A stretch of 31,897 bases of DNA from a virus. How positions within the stretch are numbered: the stretch's first letter is position 1; each line of letters starts with the position of its first letter. Shown here piece by piece: positions 24,185-31,389 of the stretch. The notes beneath the pieces are model-generated. The model did not search any database. It worked only from the letters and a program-made list of their open reading frames with translations, and was not told the DNA's origin. The stretch lies in the IMG/VR virus record IMGVR_UViG_3300038825_001688, positions 1-31,897 of that record, one strand, 5' to 3'. The position numbers and the translations under genes were made by a program.

Positions 24185-24478
24185 TTAATTTTCGTACAAC
24201 TCAGCCATATAATCATCTAAACCCATTTCATCGTTGTATGATCTTTCTATTGCATCGCCACCCCAATATCCTTCAACTATATTTGACCTAGTGTTTATCC
24301 ATATATTAGGACCGCCAAAGGCGACTAATATTCTTGAGCCTAGATATTCTTTTTTGCTAGATACTATGAACTCATAATCTAATATGTCACTAAGATATTC
24401 TATAACGTCCCCGCCTGCTTTTATCTCTTCACATATTCTATTGCATTGGTTTATTAATTGTTGTTTACTGTCATTCAT
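24185..24478 (-). CDS. Unknown 97-aa acidic protein
   Basis: ATG at 24478 follows AAGGTGAATAAA. The sequence has a helical N-terminus (DSKQQLINQCNRICEEIKAG), a middle mixed segment (YLGSRILVAFGGPNIWINTR, then SNIVEGYWGGDAIERSYND) and an acidic end (GLDDYMAELYEN). The middle resembles small phage proteins that mimic or antagonise host factors, but I cannot assign a family. An anti-host or anti-defence role is only a possibility raised by its acidity and early position. Confidence 0.5.
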   Translation of the reverse strand: MNDSKQQLINQCNRICEEIKAGGDVIEYLSDILDYEFIVSSKKEYLGSRILVAFGGPNIWINTRSNIVEGYWGGDAIERSYNDEMGLDDYMAELYEN

Positions 24479-24507
24479 TTTATTCACCTTATTTATATTT
24501 TCCTATC

Positions 24508-24585
24508 CTATCCTAGCAGGACAATCTTGTTTGTTTTTTGATCATATCCATATGTATCTGATACTTTAATAATCTGTTTATTCAT
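24508..24585 (-). CDS. Possible 25-aa leader peptide
   Basis: MNKQIIKVSDTYGYDQKTNK, ending IVLLG, starts at ATG 24585 with a good AGAGGAGCTTCAAA ribosome site. It is the first coding sequence after the strong leftward promoter. Its stop lies in a short GGATAG repeat. Confidence 0.4.
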   Translation of the reverse strand: MNKQIIKVSDTYGYDQKTNKIVLLG

Positions 24586-24615
24586 TTTGAAGCTCCTCTT
24601 GATTAATATGTTATT

Positions 24616-24644
24616 ATTATAGTGTTTAATTGGTTACTAGTCAA
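24616..24644 (-). promoter_or_regulatory. Strong sigma-70 type promoter for the leftward small-gene cluster
   Basis: On the minus strand TTGACT (24639-24644) and TATAAT (24616-24621) are spaced by exactly 17 bases. It is the best consensus promoter I found in the window and reads into the cluster from 24585 to 22877. Confidence 0.75.
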
Positions 24645-24698
24645 GTGTTTTTTTATAAATTTTTTAGATTCTTAATCTTGTGTGGTATAACTTAGATA

Positions 24699-24744
24699 AT
24701 ATCTATTCAGTTGCTATCGGGCTTGGTTCTAACTGAATAGATAT
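24699..24744. other. Perfect 14-bp inverted repeat in the 24586-24835 intergenic region
   Basis: ATATCTATTCAGTT (24699-24712) and AACTGAATAGATAT (24731-24744) pair perfectly around an 18-nt, GC-richer loop. No T-run follows on either strand, so it is not an ordinary terminator. The region lies between the divergent leftward cluster and the terminase genes. The remainder (24745-24835) is AT-rich, with promoter-like TTGATA (24754-24759) and TATAAT (24796-24801) on the plus strand and nothing else clear. A packaging site, origin or structured RNA are options. Confidence 0.6.
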
Positions 24745-24835
24745 GTGTATAGTTTGATATTTGGTTGGAATGAAGTATATATATAAGTATATATGTATAA
24801 TTTCTTTTGTTTCTGTGTTTAGGGGTAGTAGTAAT

Positions 24836-24916
24836 ATGTTTTTAGATGTATATTCTAGTATTTTTAATTATTTTATTTTGTTTGGGATACTTTTTATGGG
24901 GTATAAAGTTGTATGA
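24836..24916 (+). CDS. Possible 26-aa hydrophobic peptide coupled to terS
   Basis: The frame MFLDVYSSIFNYFILFGILF ending MGYKVV forms one hydrophobic helix. It overlaps the terS start by ATGA. The AGGGG ribosome-like sequence is somewhat far upstream, so translation is uncertain. Confidence 0.3.
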   Translation: MFLDVYSSIFNYFILFGILFMGYKVV

Positions 24917-25347
24917 ATAAAAAAAACAACCAGCTGGAACAAAATAAAATAATAAAAACACTAGAACAAAAAATCAGAAATAAGTTAGAGGGGAAGCTAG
25001 TAGATAACAATAAAAATAAGATACTAAGAGCCTATTTATTCTTGATGGAACATAAGAGCATGGGTATTCCCTCACTGTCTGAGGTATCAAGTTATTGCGG
25101 CCTATCCGTGAACACGTGTCAAAAGCACATGAAGAACATCATAGCGGACTTACAAGGAGATACATTCGAGGCCAATGCCCTAAGACAGTTACTAATGAAA
25201 AAAATATCAGATAAGGCTTTATTTGAGGGCTGCTCTAAGGCGTTACGTTTAGCTGCCGAATGCACGGGTCTACTCAACCCGCAAACACAAAACAATAATG
25301 TAATGAATAAGCAGGTGATATATGAAGTCAAAGGTGATGATGAGTAA
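24913..25347 (+). CDS. Probable terminase small subunit
   Basis: This 144-aa protein has a charged N-terminus (residues 1-35), a helix-turn-helix at about residues 58-85 (SLSEVSSYCGLSVNTCQKHM), and a helical oligomerisation-like C-terminal half (FEANALRQLLMKKISDKALF). Size, DNA-binding domain and location about 380 nt upstream of terL match small terminases, which recognise the packaging site. Codon use is somewhat richer in GC in its second half than in its neighbours. Other small DNA-binding regulators remain possible. Confidence 0.6.
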   Translation: MNKKNNQLEQNKIIKTLEQKIRNKLEGKLVDNNKNKILRAYLFLMEHKSMGIPSLSEVSSYCGLSVNTCQKHMKNIIADLQGDTFEANALRQLLMKKISDKALFEGCSKALRLAAECTGLLNPQTQNNNVMNKQVIYEVKGDDE

Positions 25348-25465
25348 AAACCAAAAACTGGGAAGGGCGTTCCAGATGACCCCGTACTTTGTATTGCCAT
25401 GGGTTATATCACAGTGCATAACTTTTATTTCTAAAAACCCTTCCCGGATGACCCCCCTATGTTAG
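25337..25465 (+). CDS. Possible 42-aa hydrophobic protein between terS and terL
   Basis: Starting inside the end of terS, the frame reads MMSKNQKLGRAFQMTPYFVL and then PWVISQCITFISKNPSRMTP. It overlaps both the upstream gene (11 nt) and the downstream small membrane protein gene (7 nt). AAAGGTGATG is a close ribosome site. The coding possibility competes with the RNA-structure reading of the same stretch (inverted repeat at 25360-25445). Confidence 0.35.
   Translation: MMSKNQKLGRAFQMTPYFVLPWVISQCITFISKNPSRMTPLC
25360..25445. repeat. GGGAAGGG / CCCTTCCC inverted repeat with paired GATGACCCC direct repeats
   Basis: GGGAAGGG (25360-25367) is the reverse complement of CCCTTCCC (25438-25445), 70 nt apart. 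Each arm is followed by CCAGATGACCCC or CCGGATGACCCC. GC-rich arms are unusual in this genome and lie between terS and terL, where pac or cos sites are commonly found. Confidence 0.5.
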
Positions 25466-25695
25466 TCAATCAGTTACTATTTTATTTTTTTTCATGTTCA
25501 ATTCTGTTGTTATTGGTTTTTAGTTTAACCATGGCCTTTACGATTGCTATGCGGTCAATATGGCTATTCAGGGGGGATAGTGATCCGTTAGGAGCATGGA
25601 AGCTAAAACAGGAGCAAAATGGGGTAAGTATGCAGCAGGTGTTTGATGATGCTGAGGAACAGGAGAATGTTGAAAGAGGAGGGTGGGTGGGGTAA
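25459..25695 (+). CDS. Small single-pass membrane protein, 78 aa
   Basis: Residues about 4-32 (NQLLFYFFSCSILLLLVFSL, then TMAFTIAM) form one strong hydrophobic helix. A cytoplasmic-type basic/acidic tail follows (SIWLFRGDSDPLGAWKLKQE). No ribosome site is seen, so it likely depends on coupling to the upstream frame. A holin-like or anti-host membrane role is possible; no family is recognised. Confidence 0.5.
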   Translation: MLVNQLLFYFFSCSILLLLVFSLTMAFTIAMRSIWLFRGDSDPLGAWKLKQEQNGVSMQQVFDDAEEQENVERGGWVG

Positions 25696-25724
25696 ATGCT
25701 ATGTATGCATAGGATAGGTTAGGA

Positions 25725-27038
25725 ATGAATAAGAAAGTAATAAAATTGAATGATAAACAAAAGAAGATGTTTCGTATGATTTTTAAAGGTAATGAGATGA
25801 GAACAGATCATGGATATAATCACTTTGCATTTTTTGGTGCGTTTAGGTGTGGAAAGAGTTACTTAATGATGTTTGTGGTTTTATTGTTGTGTTTAAATTA
25901 TGCAGGATCTAATGGGTCAATTATAAGGATGACTTATGGTGAGTTGCAGGATTCTTGTATTGTTCAGTTTTTAGAAGCTTTTCCACCAGAAGAGAATAGT
26001 TATATTTATAAGAGTGCTAACAGAGAGATTGTTTTTCAAAATGGTTCACGATTAACGTTTAGGGCTTTTGATAGAGATTCTAAGATTAAGAGTAATAATT
26101 ATGATTTTACGTTGTTGGTGCAGGCTGAAGAAATACCAGAGCCTTTGTACTTGCAAGTATTAGGAAGGTTAAGTGGTAGGGCAGTGCCTCGTCCTTTGAT
26201 GCTGACAGAAGGAAATCCGAGTGATTGTCATTTGAAAGATCTTTATATAGATAGCACGGAGGAATTTAGGGAGAAGCAAGGTGTTTTTTTCATTTCAGGA
26301 GAGACTAAAGATAACCAAGATAATTTGCCAGATAATTATATAGCAAATTTAAAACAGAATTATCCAGATGATTATTTAGATAGGTATTTGTATGGCGGTT
26401 GGTCAAAAACAAGTGATCGAGTATATACAGCCATGATGGATCATCATAAATGTAGAGAGATAATGATACAACCGCATTGGTATCGATGTGTTGGATTTGA
26501 TCATGGGATTGTTAATGATAGTGCTGCGGTTTTTTGTGCGAAAGATGAGCATGGGAATGTATATGTATTTGATGAATGGAAAAAGAAAGGTGCGACGTTA
26601 GAGGATATTACAGTAGCGTGTAGAAAGTATGGGAATCTTGATGTAGTAGCAGATTTTTCAATGAAAACAGGAAGGGTAGATGCAGATTCGATGTGGGAGG
26701 ATTTATTAAAATTAGGTTTAAATTTAATTGAGTGTACTAAAGATAAGACAGCCAATATTTTATTGGTTAATAAGGCCTTCCATTTAAATCAGTTAAAGAT
26801 TATGGAGCATTGCGATTATACGTGGGGACAACATAAAAGGTATCAGTACAAACGTGCCAACATGACAGGTACTGAGAATAGAAAAGAGCAAGTAAGAAAG
26901 TTTGATGATCATAGTTGCGATGCCCTGCAATATGCAATGAGATATTTATCTGAAATAAAAGTTCAGTCTTCGCAAGCATTTGAAAGTCATAATGTTGGAA
27001 GGCCAACTTTAAAAGAGATAGTAGAAAAAGGAGTATAA
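25725..27038 (+). CDS. terL: Terminase large subunit
   Basis: This is the DNA-packaging motor ATPase and nuclease. In the 437-aa protein the ATPase domain has Walker A GAFRCGKS (residues 38-45) and Walker B-like TLLVQAEE (129-136), with the catalytic Glu in the EE pair. A coupling motif-like TEGNPSD follows at about 161-167. The RNase H-like nuclease domain shows D259 in GFDHG, D310 in VVADFS and D395/D399 in DDHSCDAL. Length is normal, so it is intact. The start follows GGTTAGGA. It lies far from, and opposite in strand to, the portal gene in this window. Confidence 0.9.
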   Translation: MNKKVIKLNDKQKKMFRMIFKGNEMRTDHGYNHFAFFGAFRCGKSYLMMFVVLLLCLNYAGSNGSIIRMTYGELQDSCIVQFLEAFPPEENSYIYKSANREIVFQNGSRLTFRAFDRDSKIKSNNYDFTLLVQAEEIPEPLYLQVLGRLSGRAVPRPLMLTEGNPSDCHLKDLYIDSTEEFREKQGVFFISGETKDNQDNLPDNYIANLKQNYPDDYLDRYLYGGWSKTSDRVYTAMMDHHKCREIMIQPHWYRCVGFDHGIVNDSAAVFCAKDEHGNVYVFDEWKKKGATLEDITVACRKYGNLDVVADFSMKTGRVDADSMWEDLLKLGLNLIECTKDKTANILLVNKAFHLNQLKIMEHCDYTWGQHKRYQYKRANMTGTENRKEQVRKFDDHSCDALQYAMRYLSEIKVQSSQAFESHNVGRPTLKEIVEKGV

Positions 27039-27596
27039 ATGAATTTAGAGCAAATGAAATTGGACATGCACAGGAAGTTTGATGAAATTAATTTTGGAAT
27101 ACAGAAGAATGTGATTCATCAGATTAATAAAGCAATGCAAAACAATGAGATTTTTTTAATTAAAGCGGCAGTTGAAGCTAATAAAAGACAAATTGAATCT
27201 GCAAAAGCTTGTAATTTAAATCAATTAACTAAGCGAGTTATGGAGCATGACACCTTAATTAAGGAAATTCAGTATAGGTCTAATCCTTATGTGCTATCTG
27301 AGACAGTACGAATACTAACTGATCGCTTAGAAAGAGCTGAAAAAACGGTTAATGAGTTAAGGAATCGGGTAGATTTGTTTGAGAGTACTAAATTTTTGGA
27401 TACTTCAATTACATCAGAGGAATTAAAGAACCTTTATGCTAGTTCAGGCTATAGTCATTTAGAAGTTGCCAAGTTTTTAAAAGTTGAGCCGTCACGTTTT
27501 TATCAGATTATTAACGGTCAAGAAAAAAATCCTGACTATGTAAGAAGATCAAAGTTGAAAAAATACTTTTCTGCAAAAATAAATGCCGATTCATGA
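27039..27596 (+). CDS. Coiled-coil protein with C-terminal helix-turn-helix, 185 aa
   Basis: Residues about 1-125 are helical coiled coil (TDRLERAEKTVNELRNRVDL). Residues about 128-175 (SEELKNLYASSGYSHLEVAK, then FLKVEPSRFYQIINGQEKNP) form an XRE-like helix-turn-helix. The pairing of a coiled coil and a DNA-binding end suggests a DNA-bound oligomer, perhaps tied to packaging or late control. It follows terL directly, with GGAG in the terL end serving as ribosome site. Function unproven. Confidence 0.55.
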   Translation: MNLEQMKLDMHRKFDEINFGIQKNVIHQINKAMQNNEIFLIKAAVEANKRQIESAKACNLNQLTKRVMEHDTLIKEIQYRSNPYVLSETVRILTDRLERAEKTVNELRNRVDLFESTKFLDTSITSEELKNLYASSGYSHLEVAKFLKVEPSRFYQIINGQEKNPDYVRRSKLKKYFSAKINADS

Positions 27597-27951
27597 TATA
27601 AAGTGCAAAGATTGCACTAAAATTTCACATCAAATAATTAATTTTCCAATTAAATCAGAAATAATTTGCAGTATGTGTAAGTCAAACAACACATTTATTT
27701 ACTATGGAAACTATAAAGGGTCTATGTTTTCAGGAATAAGTTATGTAAAGGATATTTCTAATTATGGAGAACCTATATCAACAGCTGAAATAAATAGAAA
27801 ATGTAAGGAGGAAGGATTGGTTTATGGCTCTCAAACAGAGTTACAAAATGAAGCAAAAAAATACAAATATCGTAACGAATTAGAGTCCAAAGAAAGAGAT
27901 ACTAAACTAGTTAATAATATTGAACATGAATTTAAAAAAAGAGGATTATAA
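27583..27951 (+). CDS. Zinc-ribbon (FmdB-like) small protein, 122 aa
   Basis: The N-terminus MPIHDIKCKDCTKISHQIIN and IICSMCKSNN provide two CxxC knuckles (C8/C11 and C30/C33), as in FmdB-type regulatory ribbons that also occur in phages. The C-terminal part is charged and helical (TELQNEAKKYKYRNELESKE). It overlaps the previous gene by 14 nt. The role in phages is unclear; nucleic-acid or protein contact is expected. Confidence 0.6.
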   Translation: MPIHDIKCKDCTKISHQIINFPIKSEIICSMCKSNNTFIYYGNYKGSMFSGISYVKDISNYGEPISTAEINRKCKEEGLVYGSQTELQNEAKKYKYRNELESKERDTKLVNNIEHEFKKRGL

Positions 27952-28170
27952 ATGAAAAGTGAACACCTAATAATTATTAAATATAACCAAGAAAGTGACG
28001 AGACAACTGTTTGTTTGGATGTAGCAATTAAAGAATTAGATCAAATATCGCAGTTAGACATGTACAAAGATGCGATTGATTATTTAACTCAAGATTATGA
28101 AGAGTTAAGGGAAAAGGTTTATAAAGTTGCACCTAAAAAATGCTTTGGAGGAATGTTTAGTGCCTCTTAA
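27952..28170 (+). CDS. Unknown 72-aa protein
   Basis: A short acidic protein (MKSEHLIIIKYNQESDETTV) with a beta-strand start followed by helices. AGAGGATTATAA precedes the ATG with no gap from the upstream stop. It overlaps the next small gene by 11 nt. No family recognised. Confidence 0.55.
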   Translation: MKSEHLIIIKYNQESDETTVCLDVAIKELDQISQLDMYKDAIDYLTQDYEELREKVYKVAPKKCFGGMFSAS

Positions 28171-28297
28171 ATACGGAAAATCTAACAAGACATTTGGAGA
28201 AAATGTTAAAAAAGAAAAGAAAGCAGGAAAAGGAATGAAGCAAGCTTTAGCTATAGCATATTCTATGAAAGACAAAAGCAAAAAAAAGAAATATTGA
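28160..28297 (+). CDS. Small Lys-rich phage protein, 45 aa
   Basis: GTG at 28160 is preceded by GGAGG with eight-base spacing, a very good site. The product (MPLKYGKSNKTFGENVKKEK, then KAGKGMKQALAIAYSMK and a poly-Lys end) resembles short basic phage proteins of the KxxKQALAIAxS type seen next to late genes of many phages. It overlaps the methyltransferase start by TTGA. Nucleic-acid binding is likely from charge, otherwise unknown. Confidence 0.6.
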   Translation: MPLKYGKSNKTFGENVKKEKKAGKGMKQALAIAYSMKDKSKKKKY

Positions 28298-29085
28298 GGC
28301 ATTTAGATTTATTTAGTGGAATTGGCGGATTTGCTTTAGCTGCACAATGGGCAGGTATTAACACAGTCGCCTTTTGCGAAATAGAACCATACGCTCAAAA
28401 AATATTAAAAAAAAATTTTCCTGATGTTCCTATATATTCAGATATTAACAAACTAAAAAGGAGTGATGTAAATGGATCAATTGACATTATTACAGGGGGA
28501 TTCCCCTGCCAACCGTTTAGTGTCGCAGGAAGAAAAAAAGGAACGGAAGATGATCGCGACCTCTGGCCGCAGATGTTTCGAGTTATACAAGAATTCAAGC
28601 CCACTTGGGTCATTGGTGAAAACGTTGCTAACTTCGTTAATATGGCATTCCAACGCACGAAAACTGACTTGGAAAGTGAAGGGTACGAAGTGCAACCACT
28701 TATTATTCCAGCTTGCGCCGTCAATGCGCCACACAGACGAGATAGAGTGTGGATTCTGGCGCACTCCCGATGCTCATTGCAACAGGGGGTCATCAAGCAA
28801 AGAGCGAATGGCATGGAAGATAAAGAACAAGATGCCAATATCGATCAACGATCAAGTGATGTGGGCTACTCCAAACGCCAGAGACTACAAGGACAACGGG
28901 AAAAATCCATCAGAGTTAAACCGAAATACGATTACATTGGCAACACATGCTGGTGGGAGTTTGAACCCAACGTGGGTAGAGTGGCTTATGGGGTACCCAA
29001 TAGGGTGGACAGACTTAAAGGACTAGGGAACGCTATAGTTCCACAAGTAGCATATCAAATATTAAAAGGTATAATGATGTTATGA
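28294..29085 (+). CDS. DNA (cytosine-5) methyltransferase
   Basis: This 263-aa enzyme should transfer a methyl group from SAM to C5 of cytosine, probably protecting phage DNA from restriction. Motif I is DLFSGIGGF (residues 5-13). Motif IV is GGFPCQPFSVAG with catalytic C72; motif VI is ENV (109-111); motif VIII is HRRDRVWI (147-154). Motifs IX/X are RVDRLKGLGNAIVPQVAYQI near the end. The target-recognition part (about 155-225) is short. TTG is the start because it places the family N-terminus directly after it and overlaps the upstream stop (TTGA). A second gene is encoded inside in another frame. GC content is higher than in neighbours, as expected for dual coding or transfer. Confidence 0.9.
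   Translation: MRHLDLFSGIGGFALAAQWAGINTVAFCEIEPYAQKILKKNFPDVPIYSDINKLKRSDVNGSIDIITGGFPCQPFSVAGRKKGTEDDRDLWPQMFRVIQEFKPTWVIGENVANFVNMAFQRTKTDLESEGYEVQPLIIPACAVNAPHRRDRVWILAHSRCSLQQGVIKQRANGMEDKEQDANIDQRSSDVGYSKRQRLQGQREKSIRVKPKYDYIGNTCWWEFEPNVGRVAYGVPNRVDRLKGLGNAIVPQVAYQILKGIMML
28472..29026 (+). CDS. Overlapping gene inside the cytosine methyltransferase, 184 aa
   Basis: A complete frame (+1 relative to the methyltransferase) runs from ATG 28472 to 29026. AAGGAG lies eight bases upstream of this internal ATG, a ribosome site not needed by the enclosing gene. The protein contains segments I recognise from a family found nested in phage methyltransferase genes: MIATSGRRCFELYKNSSPLG, LLFQLAPSMRHTDEIECGFW, VMWATPNARDYKDNGKN, and the C-terminal LNPTWVEWLMGYPIGWTDLK. 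Function is unknown to me. Conservation of both frames in this family is from memory and should be checked, but the start signal here is direct evidence for translation. Confidence 0.65.
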   Translation: MDQLTLLQGDSPANRLVSQEEKKERKMIATSGRRCFELYKNSSPLGSLVKTLLTSLIWHSNARKLTWKVKGTKCNHLLFQLAPSMRHTDEIECGFWRTPDAHCNRGSSSKERMAWKIKNKMPISINDQVMWATPNARDYKDNGKNPSELNRNTITLATHAGGSLNPTWVEWLMGYPIGWTDLKD

Positions 29086-29219
29086 ATAATTCAGATAATT
29101 TATCTAAAGATAGTGAGTCATTAAAATATATTGCACAATGGGATGAAAAAACATTAGATATTGTGATAAAAAAAATCAAAGACGAAGATTTTTATAAAAA
29201 AAGAAATACTAATGAGTAG
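29082..29219 (+). CDS. Small acidic/basic protein, 45 aa
   Basis: MNNSDNLSKDSESLKYIAQW followed by DEKTLDIVIKKIKDEDFYKK. It is coupled on both sides: ATGA overlap with the methyltransferase stop and an 8-nt overlap with the next gene. Unknown function. Confidence 0.5.
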   Translation: MNNSDNLSKDSESLKYIAQWDEKTLDIVIKKIKDEDFYKKRNTNE

Positions 29220-29493
29220 GTTACAAGCATTAATTAAAAGAGTAGGCGTATCAGGGGTAAATAAACCTAAAAAAACACCTTCCCACTCCTCTAAAAGTCA
29301 CGTAGTAGTAGCTAAAGAGGGAGATAAAGTTAAAACAATTAGGTTTGGGCAACAAGGAGTATCAGGAGCAGGATCTAATCCTATGACTACTAAAGGAAAA
29401 GCTAGGCAAAAGTCATTTAAATCTAGACACGCTAAAAATATAGCTAAGGGAAAAATGAGCGCTGCTTATTGGGCAGATAAAGTAAAATGGTGA
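29212..29493 (+). CDS. Basic phage protein with conserved-looking C-terminus, 93 aa
   Basis: The first half is low-complexity and basic (KKTPSHSSKSHVVVAKEGDK). The second half, KTIRFGQQGVSGAGSNPMTT followed by KSFKSRHAKNIAKGKMSAAY and a WADKVKW end, matches small phage proteins I know only as hypothetical. They typically sit near methyltransferase or terminase genes. A nucleic-acid contact is suggested by charge. No ribosome site of note; coupling to the upstream small gene drives it. Confidence 0.6.
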   Translation: MSRLQALIKRVGVSGVNKPKKTPSHSSKSHVVVAKEGDKVKTIRFGQQGVSGAGSNPMTTKGKARQKSFKSRHAKNIAKGKMSAAYWADKVKW

Positions 29494-29515
29494 TATAGTA
29501 TTTATAAGGTGATTA

Positions 29516-29947
29516 ATGGAATACAGCCCAAATCTATATAAATATAAAACTTTAGTAGATCGAACAAAAAACTATCAAATAGTTACGCATGATGGCGAAA
29601 AACGTTTTTGGTTTTATTATGTTACTCCCTATTTGCTTAAAAAATATAAAAAATTTTATACTGAATATGCAAAATATGGATATGATGAAAAAATGTTTTA
29701 TAAGCTTTTTGGCGATTCTATATCTATGCTTTTTTTTAAAGAAACTGGCAATGTTAAAGTTATAGAAATTGGTGGTGATTATGTTTGTTTAAAAAGTCAT
29801 ACATATTACGAAGAATTAATGAATATAATTAAATCTACTCATAAAAAATTTATAAAAGATCAAATAAAACTAATTAAAATTAGATGCAAAGAATTACAAA
29901 AGTACAAAGATTTAGCAAATCAAAAACCATGTAAATTATTTGGTTGA
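29516..29947 (+). CDS. Unknown 143-aa protein directly upstream of the TnpB/Cas12-like gene
   Basis: Not recognised. The N-terminal half is Tyr/Phe-rich (NLYKYKTLVDRTKNYQIVTH, then KRFWFYYVTPYLLKKYKKFY); the middle has beta strands (NVKVIEIGGDYVCLKSHTYY); the C-terminus is a basic helix (IKDQIKLIKIRCKELQKYKD). ATAAGGTGATTA precedes the ATG. Its stop overlaps the ribosome site of the nuclease gene eight nt downstream, so the two are translated as a pair. An accessory or inhibitor of the nuclease is one option; an unrelated phage gene is another. It is not a Y1 transposase (no HUH motif) and not Cas1, Cas2 or Cas4. Confidence 0.55.
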   Translation: MEYSPNLYKYKTLVDRTKNYQIVTHDGEKRFWFYYVTPYLLKKYKKFYTEYAKYGYDEKMFYKLFGDSISMLFFKETGNVKVIEIGGDYVCLKSHTYYEELMNIIKSTHKKFIKDQIKLIKIRCKELQKYKDLANQKPCKLFG

Positions 29948-29955
29948 GGTGATAA

Positions 29956-31389
29956 ATGGATAAATTAATGTATGGTGAAAAAAGGGCCTTAATTAAAGAT
30001 CCTTTGTTTTTAGAAATAATGCAAAAAACAGGACAAGGAATTATTTTTGTGCATAATATATTGTTGTATGAAGAAAGAACAAAGTATTATTTCTGGAAAA
30101 GCTTTGGATATTTAAAATCTTTAGCTGCTGTTATTAGCCCTGAATTTACGATTGAAAGCATGAAATTTGATTATTTTTTACATGCAAAACACAATGTAGA
30201 TGAAGAAGTATCTAAACGTATTGATTTATTAAAAAAAGAATTTAGATATTCTTCTTATTTTGATTTTAATTATAAATTAAAACCTTTAAAAGAAGCACAT
30301 CCTTGGCTTAAAAATATTTTATCTGCTCATTTAGACACTGTTACTTGGGATTTAGATGTCGCTATTAAAAATTATAAAAAAACAGGCTTTGGTTTTCCGA
30401 AATATAAAAAAATTGATCCTAAAAATAATTTAGCGCCTAGCATTTCATTGCTATTTAAAAAACAAGCTTCTCAAATTAAAACAATAAAACAATATAATAA
30501 CAGCAAAAAAATAAAACAAATAAAGTTTAAATTTAATCGACATTTAATTGAAGAAAATCACAAAAAAAAATATGACTTTATATATATTAAATTTATTGAT
30601 CATCGCAATTTGGAAGATTTAGGCAGAAAATATAAAGATTCATATCGTATTGTAATGTCTAAAGGTAAAAATCTAAGTATTTCTTTTACTACATTTAAAG
30701 AAAAAAACATAATTGCAAAACCTGTTAAAAAGGTTGTTGCAATTGATAGAAATGCAAATAAAAATAATATTCTGTATTTAGATAATGGCTTTAAATTTAG
30801 ACCGCCAAGCAATAAAAAAGGATTAATTTTAGATCAATTAGAAAAAAAACGAATTAAACTTTCAAAGCAATTAGCTATCAAATACCAGCAAAATAAAAAA
30901 TTACGTTATGATAAAGACAATAAAAAATGGTATTTAACTAAAAATTATTTAAATTTAGTTGAAAAAATTAATAAAGTATACGAAAAACAGCAAAATGTAA
31001 GAAAACATTATCATCATTTTGCAACTCATCATATTGTAAGACGTTATGACAAAATAATTATAGAAGATTTAAATATAAAAAACATGACAAAAAGCAATAA
31101 AGGTAATTTAGAACTGCCGGGTGTACAAGTTAAAGAACAATCACTATTAAATCAAAAAGTTTTAAATGCAGCCTTGGGACAAAATAAAATTTATATAGAT
31201 TATAAAACAAAATACAAAGGTAAAAAATTAATCGAAATTGACCCTAAAAATACCAGTATTACATGTACTGAATGTGGAAATATAAATAAAAAAAATAGAA
31301 AGACAAGAGACATTTTCAAATGTACTAAATGCAGCTATACTAATCATGCTGATTTTGTATCAGCTATAAACATTAAGAATAAATCTTAA
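29956..31389 (+). CDS. TnpB/Cas12-type RuvC nuclease next to a CRISPR array
   Basis: The 477-aa protein belongs to the TnpB/compact Cas12 (type V) group of RNA-guided nucleases. The split RuvC site is complete: D264 in VVAIDRNA, E370 in IIIEDLNIKNM, D466 in NHADFVSAINI. A zinc ribbon has C437/C440 (CTEC) and C456/C459 (CTKC). The segment HLDTVTWDLDVAIKNYKKTG with GFPKYKK (about residues 125-152) matches the wedge/recognition region of TnpB. The N-terminal 110 residues are divergent, and the usual TnpB opening (RLYPTxEQ-like) is not visible. The ribosome site GAGGTGATAA is in local phage style. No tnpA is adjacent; instead a repeat-spacer array follows 132 nt downstream on the same strand. Intact residues argue for active cleavage rather than a dead regulator. 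Exact subtype cannot be set by eye. Confidence 0.85.
   Translation: MDKLMYGEKRALIKDPLFLEIMQKTGQGIIFVHNILLYEERTKYYFWKSFGYLKSLAAVISPEFTIESMKFDYFLHAKHNVDEEVSKRIDLLKKEFRYSSYFDFNYKLKPLKEAHPWLKNILSAHLDTVTWDLDVAIKNYKKTGFGFPKYKKIDPKNNLAPSISLLFKKQASQIKTIKQYNNSKKIKQIKFKFNRHLIEENHKKKYDFIYIKFIDHRNLEDLGRKYKDSYRIVMSKGKNLSISFTTFKEKNIIAKPVKKVVAIDRNANKNNILYLDNGFKFRPPSNKKGLILDQLEKKRIKLSKQLAIKYQQNKKLRYDKDNKKWYLTKNYLNLVEKINKVYEKQQNVRKHYHHFATHHIVRRYDKIIIEDLNIKNMTKSNKGNLELPGVQVKEQSLLNQKVLNAALGQNKIYIDYKTKYKGKKLIEIDPKNTSITCTECGNINKKNRKTRDIFKCTKCSYTNHADFVSAINIKNKS

Noticed and set aside
28395-28838. 147-aa minus-strand frame in the methyltransferase
   Set aside because: Antisense shadow with no ribosome site; unlike the plus-strand nested frame it shows no recognisable motifs.
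29956-31389. Plain IS605/IS607 insertion
   Set aside because: No tnpA or serine resolvase, no left-end hairpin seen, and the downstream repeats have unique spacers instead of a single right end.
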